From JBBSIN01 sp038232055 (GTDB lineage: Bacteria > Actinomycetota > Actinomycetes > JADGOV01): DNA of 35,151 nt. This document shows positions 8,383 to 15,869 of the stretch, piece by piece. The stretch spans positions 1 through 35,151 of the forward strand of contig JBBSIN010000020.1 in NCBI GenBank assembly GCA_038232055.1, in the 5' to 3' direction. Made by a program: the position numbers and the translations under genes. Positions within the stretch are counted from its first letter, which is position 1. Each line of letters begins with the position of its first letter. The notes beneath the pieces were generated by a model, which had not been told where the DNA came from, made no database searches, and worked only from the letters and a program-made list of their open reading frames with translations.

Positions 8383-8466
8383 GCGATCTCCTTCGCGCGG
8401 CCCGTGGTGGCTTGTTGATCTCCAATGGGCACCTTCAGCAACAACAGCGCGGGCGAAGGAGATCGC
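8383..8466 (+). repeat. 14-bp perfect inverted repeat holding copy B of the purA-upstream element
   Basis: The arms GCGATCTCCTTCGC (8383-8396) and GCGAAGGAGATCGC (8453-8466) are exact reverse complements separated by 56 bp. A nested TTGTTG/CAACAA pair (8412-8417 with 8439-8444) could extend the fold. The left arm runs into the segment 8387-8429, which resembles 421-463 upstream of purA. It could be a terminator or attenuator after purL, a regulator-binding dyad, or a mobile remnant. There is no T-tract. The function is unknown. Confidence 0.7.
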
Positions 8467-8529
8467 GGGGCGATGGCCAGGTCAGCAACAGCGACCTCGA
8501 CCACCATCCGCCGGTCACTTCCGACCAAC

Positions 8530-8535
8530 TACGGT
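8530..8535 (+). promoter_or_regulatory. Candidate -10 box for leaderless SCP-like gene
   Basis: TACGGT ends 7 bp before the GTG start at 8543, with no ribosome-binding site between. This is the same arrangement as at purD. Confidence 0.4.
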
Positions 8536-8542
8536 CGAGACC

Positions 8543-9322
8543 GTGGCATCGAGACGGGCGTACGACGGGATCCGCGCGGCGCTGCTCGGTCAGTACGCCG
8601 CGCTGGCGGCGTGGATTGCCGACCTCCCTGACTCCGCCTTCGTCGCGTCGACCAGGCTGGGGGAGTGGCGGGTCGCCGAGTTGGTAGCGCACCTCGCGGC
8701 GACGATCGAAGCCGTGCGCCGCTACCTCGGGCAGCCCGCGCCAGCCCGCGCCAACCTCGCGCTGGCGGACTACTACCGGGGCGCCGCCGCGATGGCTGCC
8801 GGCGTCGACGAGCGAGCCCGGTCGGAGGCCGCCAGGCCGCTCGAGGAGCTACGCATGGTGCTGCCGCAGGAGGTGGGCCGGGCCACGGCTGCGCTGGAAG
8901 GGGCCGACCCCGAGCGACTGGTGGACACGCGGCTCGGCGCGCTGCCGCTCGCTGACTTCCTCGTCACGCGCTGCGTCGAGGGCACCGTGCACGCTCTCGA
9001 CCTCGCCGCCGCGCTCGGACGCGAGCCGGCGCTGGAGCGCGACGCCACCCGCATCGCCGTCCGCCTGCTCGCCGACATCCTTGCCGCCCAGGCGCCGGGG
9101 CGTTCGGTTGAGGTGCGGATCCCGCCGTACGCCGCCGTGCAGTGCATCGCCGGCCTTCGGCACACCCGCGGTACGCCTCCCAACACCGTCGAGACCGACC
9201 CGGTCACCTGGTTGGAGCTGGCCGGCGGGCGGGTCGGCTGGGTGGCGGCGGTCGCGGAAGGCCGGGTGGCGGCCAGTGGGAGCCGCGCCGACCTCTCCGC
9301 GTATCTCCCGGTCCTCGCCTGA
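8543..9322 (+). CDS. SCP2-fold / maleylpyruvate-isomerase-like (MDMPI) family protein
   Basis: This 259-residue cytosolic protein lies between purL and purF, a position that I recall being conserved in actinobacteria, where it is annotated as a sterol carrier family protein. The first half looks like a DinB/MDMPI four-helix bundle: LGEWRVAELVAHLAAT at residues 39-54 contains the W...H pattern with His50, a usual metal ligand, and the segment VTRCVEGTVHALDLAAALG resembles the later conserved histidine block. The last 90 residues resemble the bacterial SCP-like domain (PPYAAVQCI, WLELAGGRVGW, LSAYLPVL). Members of the wider family are often thiol-dependent, using mycothiol, but no substrate is known for this subgroup. 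GTG 8543 was chosen because of the leaderless -10 geometry and because upstream residues are low-complexity. A role in purine metabolism is only suggested by position. Confidence 0.75.
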   Translation: MASRRAYDGIRAALLGQYAALAAWIADLPDSAFVASTRLGEWRVAELVAHLAATIEAVRRYLGQPAPARANLALADYYRGAAAMAAGVDERARSEAARPLEELRMVLPQEVGRATAALEGADPERLVDTRLGALPLADFLVTRCVEGTVHALDLAAALGREPALERDATRIAVRLLADILAAQAPGRSVEVRIPPYAAVQCIAGLRHTRGTPPNTVETDPVTWLELAGGRVGWVAAVAEGRVAASGSRADLSAYLPVLA

Positions 9323-9330
9323 GCGCGCCG

Positions 9331-9336
9331 TACACT
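9331..9336 (+). promoter_or_regulatory. Candidate purF -10 box
   Basis: TACACT fits TAnnnT and lies 45 bp upstream of the purF start, which has its own AGGAG ribosome-binding site (9369-9373). A leadered purF-purM transcript is plausible. Confidence 0.4.
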
Positions 9337-9380
9337 GGCCGGGTCGTCTTCCCCGCCGCCGACCTGCGAGGAGTTTCCCG

Positions 9381-10934
9381 GTGCCTGCCGGCGACGGCCG
9401 ACTGACCTTCGATCTCGACCCTGCAGACCGACCGCCCAAGGATGCCTGCGGCGTTTTCGGCGTCTGGGCCCCCGGTGAGGACGTGGCGAAGCTCACCTAC
9501 TTCGGGCTCTACGCCCTCCAGCACCGTGGCCAGGAGGCGGCGGGCATGGCGGTCAGCGATGGCGCGACCGTCCTCGTCTACAAGGAGCTCGGGCTCGTTG
9601 CCCAGGTCTTCGACGAACCGACGCTGGCATCGCTACGTGGCCACCTGGCGATCGGGCACACGCGCTACTCCACGACGGGTTCCGGCACCTGGGAGAACGC
9701 GCAGCCGTCGTTTCGGGCCCGCCCCGGCGGAGGCGGCATCGCGCTGGGCCACAACGGCAACCTGGTCAACGCCCGCGAGCTCGCGGGTCGGGTGGCCGCG
9801 ATCGGCGAGCGGGACCCGACCGGAGCGACGAGCGACTCCGACCTGATCACGGCGCTGCTGGCGGCGCGGGTCGACGTACCGCTCGAGGTCGCCGCGGGAG
9901 CAGTGCTGCCGACGTTGCGCGGCGCCTTCTCCCTCGTGTTCATGGACGAGTCGACGCTGCTAGCAGCGCGCGACCGCAACGGCATCCGGCCGCTCGTGCT
10001 CGGCCGGCTCGAACGTGGCTGGGTGGTGGCCAGCGAGAGCGCGGCGCTCGACATCGTCGGCGCGTCATTCGTTCGCGAGATCGGGCCGGGGGAGCTCGTC
10101 GTCATCGACGAGCACGGGCTGCGCAGCCGGCGTTTCGCTGAGCCGCAGCCGACGGGTTGCCTCTTCGAGTACGTCTATCTCGCCCGCCCGGACACCGCGA
10201 TCGCCGGCCGCGGTGTCCACGCCACTCGGGTCGAGGTCGGGCGGCGGCTGGCCGCGGAGGCGCCGGCCGACGCCGACCTGGTCATCCCGGTGCCGGAGTC
10301 CGGAGTGCCGGCGGCGATCGGCTACGCCGAGGCGAGCGGCATCCCGTACGGCGCCGGACTGGTGAAGAACTCCTACGTCGGGCGCACCTTCATCCAGCCG
10401 TCGCAGACCATCCGTCAGCTCGGCATTCGGCTCAAGCTCAACCCCCTGCGGGAGATCATCCAAGGCAAGCGGCTCGTCGTCGTCGACGACTCGATCGTCA
10501 GGGGCAACACGCAGCGGGCACTGGTGCGGATGCTGCGGGAAGCCGGCGCGACGCAGGTGCACGTCCGGATCTCCAGCCCACCGGTGAAGTGGCCCTGCTT
10601 CTACGGCATCGACTTCGCCACGCGCGCCGAACTCGTCGCGAGCGCCCTCGGCGTGGCGGAGATCCGGGCATCGATCGGCGCCGACTCGCTGGCCTACGTC
10701 TCGCTCGGCGGGCTGGTCGAGGCGACAACCCTGCCGGCGGAGCGCCTGTGCCGGGCCTGCTTCGACGGGAAGTATCCGATCCCGCTTCCGACGCAGGACG
10801 TCGTGGGCAAGCACGTGCTGGAGTCGATCGAGCGGGCGGTCTCCGCCGACACCGGCGGGCAGGATCCCAGCCCGGACGCGCTCGACCTGCTGCTGCCCGG
10901 CGTCGGCGCGAGCGACGCGCTGCAGCGTCCGTGA
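9381..10934 (+). CDS. purF: Amidophosphoribosyltransferase
   Basis: PurF makes phosphoribosylamine from PRPP and glutamine, the first committed step. The 517-residue product has a 22-residue propeptide followed by the N-terminal nucleophile Cys23 in KDACGVFG. The glutaminase block FGLYALQHRGQEAAGM follows. It also has the PRPP loop VVVDDSIVRGNT. Four cysteines at the Bacillus-type Fe-S positions are present: TGCLFEY, KWPCFYG, and the pair in LCRACFDG. It is therefore probably the oxygen-sensitive 4Fe-4S type with feedback control by nucleotides. GTG 9381 was selected because of the AGGAG site 7 bp upstream and the correct propeptide length. The longer open frame upstream is a shadow of the SCP-like gene. 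Its stop overlaps the purM start by 4 bp. Confidence 0.96.
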   Translation: MPAGDGRLTFDLDPADRPPKDACGVFGVWAPGEDVAKLTYFGLYALQHRGQEAAGMAVSDGATVLVYKELGLVAQVFDEPTLASLRGHLAIGHTRYSTTGSGTWENAQPSFRARPGGGGIALGHNGNLVNARELAGRVAAIGERDPTGATSDSDLITALLAARVDVPLEVAAGAVLPTLRGAFSLVFMDESTLLAARDRNGIRPLVLGRLERGWVVASESAALDIVGASFVREIGPGELVVIDEHGLRSRRFAEPQPTGCLFEYVYLARPDTAIAGRGVHATRVEVGRRLAAEAPADADLVIPVPESGVPAAIGYAEASGIPYGAGLVKNSYVGRTFIQPSQTIRQLGIRLKLNPLREIIQGKRLVVVDDSIVRGNTQRALVRMLREAGATQVHVRISSPPVKWPCFYGIDFATRAELVASALGVAEIRASIGADSLAYVSLGGLVEATTLPAERLCRACFDGKYPIPLPTQDVVGKHVLESIERAVSADTGGQDPSPDALDLLLPGVGASDALQRP

Positions 10935-11962
10935 GCGGTACGTCATACCGCGCCTCCGGTGTCGACATCGACGCCGGCGATCGGGCGGTGGAGCTGCTGA
11001 AGGAACGCGTCAGCGCAGCTACCCGGCCCGAAGTGGTGGGCGGGCTCGGCGGCTTCGCCGGACTCTTCGCGCTCGACCTGACACGGTGGCGGCGGCCCCT
11101 GCTCGCGGCGTCCACCGACGGAGTGGGCACCAAGCTCGCGATCGCCCGCGCACTCGACCGGCACGAAACCGTCGGCATCGACCTGGTCGCGATGGTGGTC
11201 GACGATCTCGTCGTCTGCGGCGCCGAGCCACTGTTCCTGACCGACTACATCGCATGTGGGCGCGTAGTGCCCGAGCGGATCGCGGCCATCGTCACCGGCG
11301 TCGTGGAGGGCTGTCGTCAGGCCGGCTGTGCGCTGATCGGCGGCGAGACCGCCGAGCATCCCGGGCTGCTCGGGCCGGACGACTACGACCTCGCCGGCTC
11401 GGGCGTGGGCGCGGTGGAGTCCGACGAGGTGCTCGGTCCCGAGCGGGTACGGCGGGGCGACGTCGTGGTCGCGATGGGCTCCTCCGGGCTGCACTCCAAC
11501 GGCTTCTCGCTGGTGCGACACGTCCTGCGCGACGTGTCGCTCGACAGCACCGACCTGGGCGCCCCGCTCGGCGACGTGCTGCTCGCGCCCACCCGGATCT
11601 ACGCCGCGGACTGCCTCGCCCTCGCCGACGGCGTCGACGTGCACGCCTACGCGCACGTCACCGGTGGAGGGCTCGCCGCCAACCTGATGCGGGCGTTGCC
11701 ACCGACGGTCGACGCGGTCATCGACCGGTCGACCTGGACGCCGGCACCGGTCTTCGGCTACGTCGCCGAGCGGGGGCCGGTCGACCAGGGCGAGATGGAG
11801 CGCACGCTCAACCAGGGCGTCGGGATGGTGGCGGTGGTCGGGTCAGCCGACGCGGACCGCGCCGTGCGGATGCTCAACGGTCGAGGCGTGCCGGCCTGGA
11901 CCGCCGGCATCCTCGTCGAGGGAAGCGGTCAGGCTCGGTTGACCTCAGCGCACCCCGGCTGA
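10931..11962 (+). CDS. purM: Phosphoribosylformylglycinamidine cyclo-ligase (AIR synthetase)
   Basis: PurM closes the imidazole ring: FGAM plus ATP gives AIR (step 5). The 343-residue product begins SGTSYRASGVDIDAGDRAVELL, the usual family opening. It has the ATP-binding DGVGTKL at 63-69, MVVDDLVVCGAEPLFLTDYI, GGETAEHPG, the glycine-rich GSSGLHSNGFSLVR and HVTGGGLAANL. The GTG start is in the purF stop codon. A long in-frame extension upstream through purF is non-coding in this frame. It is the last gene of the pur run. A hairpin overlaps its stop codon. Confidence 0.97.
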   Translation: MSGTSYRASGVDIDAGDRAVELLKERVSAATRPEVVGGLGGFAGLFALDLTRWRRPLLAASTDGVGTKLAIARALDRHETVGIDLVAMVVDDLVVCGAEPLFLTDYIACGRVVPERIAAIVTGVVEGCRQAGCALIGGETAEHPGLLGPDDYDLAGSGVGAVESDEVLGPERVRRGDVVVAMGSSGLHSNGFSLVRHVLRDVSLDSTDLGAPLGDVLLAPTRIYAADCLALADGVDVHAYAHVTGGGLAANLMRALPPTVDAVIDRSTWTPAPVFGYVAERGPVDQGEMERTLNQGVGMVAVVGSADADRAVRMLNGRGVPAWTAGILVEGSGQARLTSAHPG

Positions 11963-11984
11963 CGGCCCTGCGCTGGCGTCAGCC
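11957..11984. terminator. Hairpin overlapping the purM stop codon
   Basis: GGCTGACG (11957-11964) pairs perfectly with CGTCAGCC (11977-11984) across a 12-nt loop. The left arm contains the purM TGA. It lies between convergent purM and the DUF3073 gene and has no T-tract, so it is a possible U-less bidirectional terminator. Confidence 0.45.
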
Positions 11985-12010
11985 GTCCCGCCCGTGTCAT
12001 CAGTCAGGCG

Positions 12011-12196
12011 TCAGCGTCGGCCGGGCCTCTCGTCGTCGTCGGGCGCGGAGGAGTCGTCGTACTCCTCGGCGTCCCCGTCGTTCGACGGTGTACCGGCGAG
12101 CTCCGTGCGCAGCTTGTCGAGGTCGGTGTCCGGACTGAAGTACTTCAGCTCGCGGGCGACCTTCGTCTGCTTGGCCTTGGCTCGGCCGCGCCCCAT
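12011..12196 (-). CDS. DUF3073 family small protein
   Basis: This 61-residue, highly charged soluble protein starts MGRGRAKAKQTKVARELKYF, the signature N-terminus of DUF3073. After SPDTDLDKLRTEL it ends in an acidic tail (EEYDD, PDDDERPGRR). The family is nearly universal in actinobacteria, lies beside purM, and has no known function. The ATG at 12196 is preceded by an AAGGGG ribosome-binding site, which excludes the longer in-frame start 45 bp upstream. It is convergent with purM and transcribed away from the dehydrogenase gene. The basic head and acidic tail suggest a nucleic-acid or ribosome contact, but that is a guess. Confidence 0.85.
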   Translation of the reverse strand: MGRGRAKAKQTKVARELKYFSPDTDLDKLRTELAGTPSNDGDAEEYDDSSAPDDDERPGRR

Positions 12197-12372
12197 TGGC
12201 TCGACCCCCTTGCACTGTTCATCCACAGACACCGATTGCAAACACAGCTATGGCGCAGCTTGCTTCCGCCGCCGCGCCGGCGCCGACGTTCTCTATTGGC
12301 CAGGATACCTGCTGCCCCGCCGTACGGCGACCTGGCGCGGCCGGGGCCTGATGCACCCCAGAGGGCGCCCGC

Positions 12373-13449
12373 TCAGGGGAGCCAGACCCCGCGCAGCCGG
12401 CCGACTTCCAGCATCCGGCGCTCGGCGAAGCGGTCGGCGGCCACGGCCGGCGGGATGCCCTCGTCGGCGGCGACCCGGAATACCGACCGGGTGGTGTCGA
12501 AGATCCGCCCTGCTTTGGCGCGGGCGCGTGCCTCGGAGTAACCGGCGATCTCGTCGGCGACCTGAATCAGGCCACCGGCGTTCACGACGTAGTCCGGCGC
12601 GTAGAGGATGCCACGGTCCTCGAGCACCTTCTCGATGCCCGGATGCGCCAGCTGGTTGTTCGCTGCGCCGCAGACGACCCGTGCCTGCAGCGCCGGCACC
12701 GTCTCGTCGTCGAGGGCACCGCCGAGTGCGCAGGGCGCGAAGACGTCCATGTCGAGCGTGGGCAACCGTTCGACGTCGGAGACCTCGACCTGACCGGCCA
12801 GCGCCCGGACGCGGTCGACCGCCGCCGTGCTGACGTCGGCCACGACGACGGAGGCACCGTCGGCGAGGAGATGCTCGACGAGGTGGTGACCGACCTTGCC
12901 GACGCCCGAAACGCCGACCCGCCGGCCGGACAGCGTCGGCGTCTGCCACACCGCCTCCGCCGCGGCGCGCATCCCCTGGAAGACGCCGTACGCGGTCAGG
13001 ATCGACGAGTCGCCGGCGCCGCCGTACGCCGGGGAGCGGCCGGTCACGAAGCGGCACTCGCGTGCGATGACGTCCATGTCCTCGACGTAGGTCCCGACGT
13101 CACATGCGGTGAGATAGCGCCCGCCGAGTGACTGCACGAAGCGGCCGTAGGCGCGCAGCAACCCCTCGCTCTTGTCGGTCGCGGGGTCGCCGATGACGAC
13201 GGCCTTCCCGCCGCCGAGATCGAGCCCCGCTGCCGCCGCCTTGTAGGCCATGGCGCGAGAAAGGTTGAGCACATCGGTGAGCGCGTCGTTCTCGCTGGCA
13301 TACGGGTAGAAGCGCGTGCCGCCCAGGGCTGGGCCCAGCGCCGTGGAGTAGATCGCGATGATGGCGCGCAACCCGGACAGCGGGTCCGAGCAGAAGACCA
13401 CCTGCTCATGTCCGGTGCCGCGGAACACACCGGTGGAATCAGAGCTCAC
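12373..13449 (-). CDS. Leucine/valine-type amino acid dehydrogenase (Glu/Leu/Phe/Val family)
   Basis: The enzyme oxidatively deaminates a branched-chain amino acid with NAD+, feeding branched 2-oxo acids to fatty acid and polyketide primers. At 358 residues it has the short Leu/Phe/Val dehydrogenase size, not that of glutamate dehydrogenase. It shows GPALGGTRFYPY (39-50), Lys70 and the catalytic-site LGGGKAVV with Lys82, the NAD-binding SGVGKVG (181-187), and the C-terminal PDYVVNAGGLIQVADE. The position divergent from bldC matches valine dehydrogenase (vdh) in Streptomyces, but leucine specificity cannot be excluded from sequence. The GTG start has a TAGGGT -10 only 6 bp upstream, so the mRNA is probably leaderless. 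Confidence 0.9.
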   Translation of the reverse strand: MSSDSTGVFRGTGHEQVVFCSDPLSGLRAIIAIYSTALGPALGGTRFYPYASENDALTDVLNLSRAMAYKAAAAGLDLGGGKAVVIGDPATDKSEGLLRAYGRFVQSLGGRYLTACDVGTYVEDMDVIARECRFVTGRSPAYGGAGDSSILTAYGVFQGMRAAAEAVWQTPTLSGRRVGVSGVGKVGHHLVEHLLADGASVVVADVSTAAVDRVRALAGQVEVSDVERLPTLDMDVFAPCALGGALDDETVPALQARVVCGAANNQLAHPGIEKVLEDRGILYAPDYVVNAGGLIQVADEIAGYSEARARAKAGRIFDTTRSVFRVAADEGIPPAVAADRFAERRMLEVGRLRGVWLP

Positions 13450-13455
13450 CTCGCC

Positions 13456-13461
13456 ACCCTA
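13456..13461 (-). promoter_or_regulatory. Candidate -10 box, leaderless dehydrogenase promoter
   Basis: TAGGGT on the minus strand ends 6 bp before the GTG start at 13449, too close for a ribosome-binding site. This is the clearest leaderless geometry in the window. Confidence 0.5.
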
Positions 13462-13530
13462 TCGGGACCTATCTGTGACGACACGATGGCAGTCCGTAGC
13501 GGACAGGGTGGACATTTGGTAGCGCACTGC

Positions 13531-13536
13531 TACGAT
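13531..13536 (+). promoter_or_regulatory. bldC promoter -10 box
   Basis: TACGAT is a near-consensus actinobacterial -10. It is followed by the palindrome GTGTACAC (13537-13544) and a leader of roughly 65 nt to the bldC ATG. The palindrome at the transcription start could be an operator; this is inference. Confidence 0.55.
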
Positions 13537-13606
13537 GTGTACACGTACAGCGGCACGCCGTTTGTCCACGAGGCAGGCCCTCGGCCGCCCGAGCACTGGA
13601 GGAGTC

Positions 13607-13804
13607 ATGAGCACTCGCACCCCGGAAGCCGAGGCCCTGCTCACCCCGGCTGAGGTCGCGACGATGTTCCGCGTCGACCCCAAGACGGTGACCCGGTGGG
13701 CAAAGGCCGGCAAGCTCACCTCGATCCGGACGCTCGGCGGCCACCGTCGCTACCGCGAGACCGAGGTGCGCTCCCTGCTGGCCGGGATTCCCACCCCGCG
13801 CTAG
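13607..13804 (+). CDS. bldC: BldC, MerR-like developmental DNA-binding protein
   Basis: BldC is a minimal MerR-type winged-helix protein that represses developmental genes in Streptomyces by cooperative head-to-tail binding to direct repeats. The 65-residue product is nearly all DNA-binding domain. LLTPAEVATMFRVDPKTVTRW forms the helix-turn-helix, and KLTSIRTLGGHRRY carries the recognition wing with GGHRRY. No effector domain is present, as expected for BldC. The ATG at 13607 was chosen over the longer frame because it follows a GGAGGAG ribosome-binding site. It is divergent from the dehydrogenase gene as in Streptomyces. Its role in a possibly non-sporulating host is unknown. Confidence 0.93.
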   Translation: MSTRTPEAEALLTPAEVATMFRVDPKTVTRWAKAGKLTSIRTLGGHRRYRETEVRSLLAGIPTPR

Positions 13805-13859
13805 ATCCGCATCGCGTACGACGACCGCCGTCGCGTCCGCGCCCGGGTTGGATAAGCCG

Positions 13860-14636
13860 ATGGACCTCGGGCTGAACGGATTGGGCGTGCTGGTCACCGG
13901 TGGCGCCGGTGGCATCGGTACGGCGGTCTGCCGGGCTTTCGCGGCCGAAGGGGCCCGGGTGGCCGTGCACTACCGCACCTCCGCCGCTGCGGCCGAGTCT
14001 CTCGCCGCCGAACTGGGCGGGGTCGCGGTCGCTGCCGATCTCACCGACGAGGTCGCCGCAGACGCGCTGGTCCCCGACGCCGTGGCCGCCCTCGGCCGGC
14101 TGGACGTCGTCGTGGCGAACGCCGGGGAGTGGCCGCGAGACGACGTACCCGTCTGGGAGATGTCGCTGGAGCGGTGGCGGCGCACGATCGACGTCAACCT
14201 CACCTCCTGCTTCCTGACGGCGCGGGCGTTCCTGCGCCATGTGGCCGAGACGGGCGCGGGAGCGCTCGTGTTCGTGTCCTCGACGGCCGGGATCTTCGGC
14301 GAGGCCGGGCACGCCGACTACGCCGCGGCCAAGTCGGCGATCGGCTACGGCCTGCTGCGCTCGCTGCAGAACGAGGTCGCGCGCGTCGCGCCGTACGCCC
14401 GGGTCAACGCCGTGGCGCCCGGCTGGACCGTGACGCCGATGACGGAGGGAAGGCTCGACGACGCCGCGGTCAGCCGCGCGACATCGACGATGGCACTGCG
14501 CAAGGTGGCGAGCGCCGACGACGTGGCTCGCGCAGTGGTGTGGCTGGCCAGCGACCGCGCGGCCGGGCACGTCACGGGGCACCTCCTCGACGTGGCCGGT
14601 GGGATGGAGGGCCGGCTGCTCCATCCACCCGGCTGA
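13860..14636 (+). CDS. Short-chain dehydrogenase/reductase (SDR), FabG-like
   Basis: This 258-residue classical SDR has the cofactor motif TGGAGGIG at 13-20, NAG at 87-89, the structural Asn113, and the catalytic set Ser141, Tyr154 and Lys158 in SSTAG and YAAAK. HYRT after the second strand (residues 37-40) suggests NADP(H) preference through the arginine. The C-terminus GHLLDVAGGMEGR is typical of FabG-like 3-oxoacyl or sugar-alcohol reductases. The substrate cannot be told. An upstream in-frame TTG (13848) is possible, but ATG 13860 gives the normal N-terminus. It follows bldC by 55 bp in the same direction and could be read from its promoter. Confidence 0.85.
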   Translation: MDLGLNGLGVLVTGGAGGIGTAVCRAFAAEGARVAVHYRTSAAAAESLAAELGGVAVAADLTDEVAADALVPDAVAALGRLDVVVANAGEWPRDDVPVWEMSLERWRRTIDVNLTSCFLTARAFLRHVAETGAGALVFVSSTAGIFGEAGHADYAAAKSAIGYGLLRSLQNEVARVAPYARVNAVAPGWTVTPMTEGRLDDAAVSRATSTMALRKVASADDVARAVVWLASDRAAGHVTGHLLDVAGGMEGRLLHPPG

Positions 14637-14690
14637 GTCACGCGGCCACCGCTCTGGACACTGGGGTCGCGGGTCCGCGAGAGTCGACCC

Positions 14691-15565
14691 ATGCCGTTCT
14701 CCCGACGTATGCCGTTCGTGGTCAGCGTCGCCGTACTCGCAACGTTGGCCGCCACAGCTCCTCCAACGCCACAGCTCCTCCAACGCCACGGCGGCTAGAT
14801 CGTCCCGTACGTCCTGCCCGGCTCGGCCGTCTTCCCCGAAGGGGTGGCAGTTGTCGGCCAGCACTACTACGCGACGTCGACAAACGGTGGCGCCGTCTTC
14901 CGTGGCCGGCTCGACCAGCGCCGAGCGCGGGTGTTCCTGGCGCCGGGCAAGGACGGCCGGAGCGTCGCCGTCGGCATCAAGCGACTCGGCAGCGGCTCTA
15001 CGTCACCGACTCGGTTCGCCCGGTGGTCTACCGGATCCCCGCTGCGCAGACCCGGCACCGGGCCAGCGGCACGACGCGGCTGCGGCCCTTCGTCCGGTTC
15101 GGCGGCACCCCCTTGCAGTACGGCGCGGGCTTCAACGTCAACGGCATCGTCGTGACGCCGGACAAGACGGCGCTGGTCGTCGTACAGACCAACACCGGCC
15201 GGCTCCTCCGGATCGACCTGGCGACGCGCCGGGTGACCGGCGTCGGAATGCACGGCCGTCGGCTGCTCGGCGGGGACGGGATGCTTCTCCAGCGGCGCAC
15301 CCTCTACGTCGTCTCCGGCGCGAAGCGCCCAATCGTCAAGCTGGTGACGAGCTCTGCCGGCCGCCATGTGCGGTTCGTGGGCTTCGCCGGCGGCCGGTCC
15401 CTCAAGGACCCGACGACGCTGGCCCGCGCGGGGCGGCGCCTGCTCGTCGTGAACAGCCAGTTCAGCGAGCGGACGCCGGGCGGGCACCCCGACCTGCCGT
15501 TCACCGTGTCGGTCGTTGCGACTTCGGCAGCTCTTCGGGTCGAGCCGCTGAGGAAGGGCCGCTAG
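14691..15565 (+). pseudogene. Broken gene for a secreted beta-propeller-like (NHL/SMP-30-type) protein
   Basis: An ATG at 14691 opens a signal-peptide-like stretch (SRRMPFVVSVAVLATLAATA), but the frame stops at TAG 14796-14798. The same frame resumes directly with IVPYVLPGSAVFPEGVAVVG and HYYATSTNGGAVFRG. Near 14989 the coding frame shifts by one base: GIK is followed in the other frame by QRLYVTDSVRPVVYRI and continues cleanly to TAG at 15565. Repeats such as RLYVTD, LVVVQTNTGRLLRIDL and LYVVSG look like blades of a propeller. A 17-bp perfect tandem repeat lies in the signal-peptide region. One stop and one frameshift make it a probable pseudogene, unless the sequence has errors. The ancestral function is unknown. 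Confidence 0.7.
14752..14785 (+). repeat. 17-bp perfect tandem duplication in the broken secreted-protein gene
   Basis: CCACAGCTCCTCCAACG occurs twice head to tail (14752-14768, 14769-14785), followed by a partial third start CCAC. Because 17 is not a multiple of 3, it changes the reading frame within the signal-peptide region. Confidence 0.9.
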
Positions 15566-15593
15566 GCCCGGGGCTGAGATAAAGCCACTGGCG

Positions 15594-15667
15594 TGGGCAG
15601 GGGCGGGGTCGAACCGCCGACCTCTCGCTTTTCAGGCGAGCGCTCGTACCGACTGAGCTACCTGCCC
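15594..15667 (-). tRNA. tRNA-Phe (GAA)
   Basis: On the minus strand the 74-nt cloverleaf starts GGGCAGG and ends CCTGCCC plus discriminator A. The D-arm has TAGCTCAG. The anticodon loop CTGAAAA carries GAA. The T-arm contains GGTTCGACC. The CCA end is not encoded. It is the last gene of the Glu-Asp-Phe cluster. Confidence 0.95.
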
Positions 15668-15678
15668 CGGAAGGGGAG

Positions 15679-15753
15679 CGGTCCCGACGGGATTTGAACC
15701 CGCGACCTCCGCCTTGACAGGGCGGCGTGCACTCCAGACTGCACTACGGGACC
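15679..15753 (-). tRNA. tRNA-Asp (GTC)
   Basis: The 75-nt minus-strand cloverleaf has a GGTCCCG/CGGGACC acceptor stem with discriminator G, anticodon loop CTGTCAA with GTC, and T-loop GGTTCAAATCC. It is 14 bp downstream of tRNA-Glu and 11 bp upstream of tRNA-Phe, so all three are likely processed from one transcript. Confidence 0.95.
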
Positions 15754-15767
15754 TAGCGGTCGTGCTG

Positions 15768-15840
15768 TGCCCCCAACGGGATTCGAACCCGTGCTGCCGC
15801 CTTGAAAGGGCGGTGTCCTGGGCCGCTAGACGATGAGGGC
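15768..15840 (-). tRNA. tRNA-Glu (TTC)
   Basis: The 73-nt minus-strand cloverleaf has acceptor GCCCTCA pairing with TGGGGGC (one T-G wobble), discriminator A, anticodon loop CTTTCAA with TTC, and T-loop GGTTCGAATCC. It is the first tRNA of the cluster and has a candidate promoter just upstream. Confidence 0.95.
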
Positions 15841-15869
15841 GTCATCGGTTCGCCGTCGGAGACGACAGG

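Noticed and set aside
8735..8755. Short direct repeat of about 10 bp in the SCP-like gene
   Set aside because: It is coding for a Pro/Ala-rich linker and is likely compositional.
12197..12372. Coding potential between DUF3073 and the dehydrogenase
   Set aside because: All frames are shadows or short; the stretch probably holds only the DUF3073 promoter and the end of the dehydrogenase transcript.
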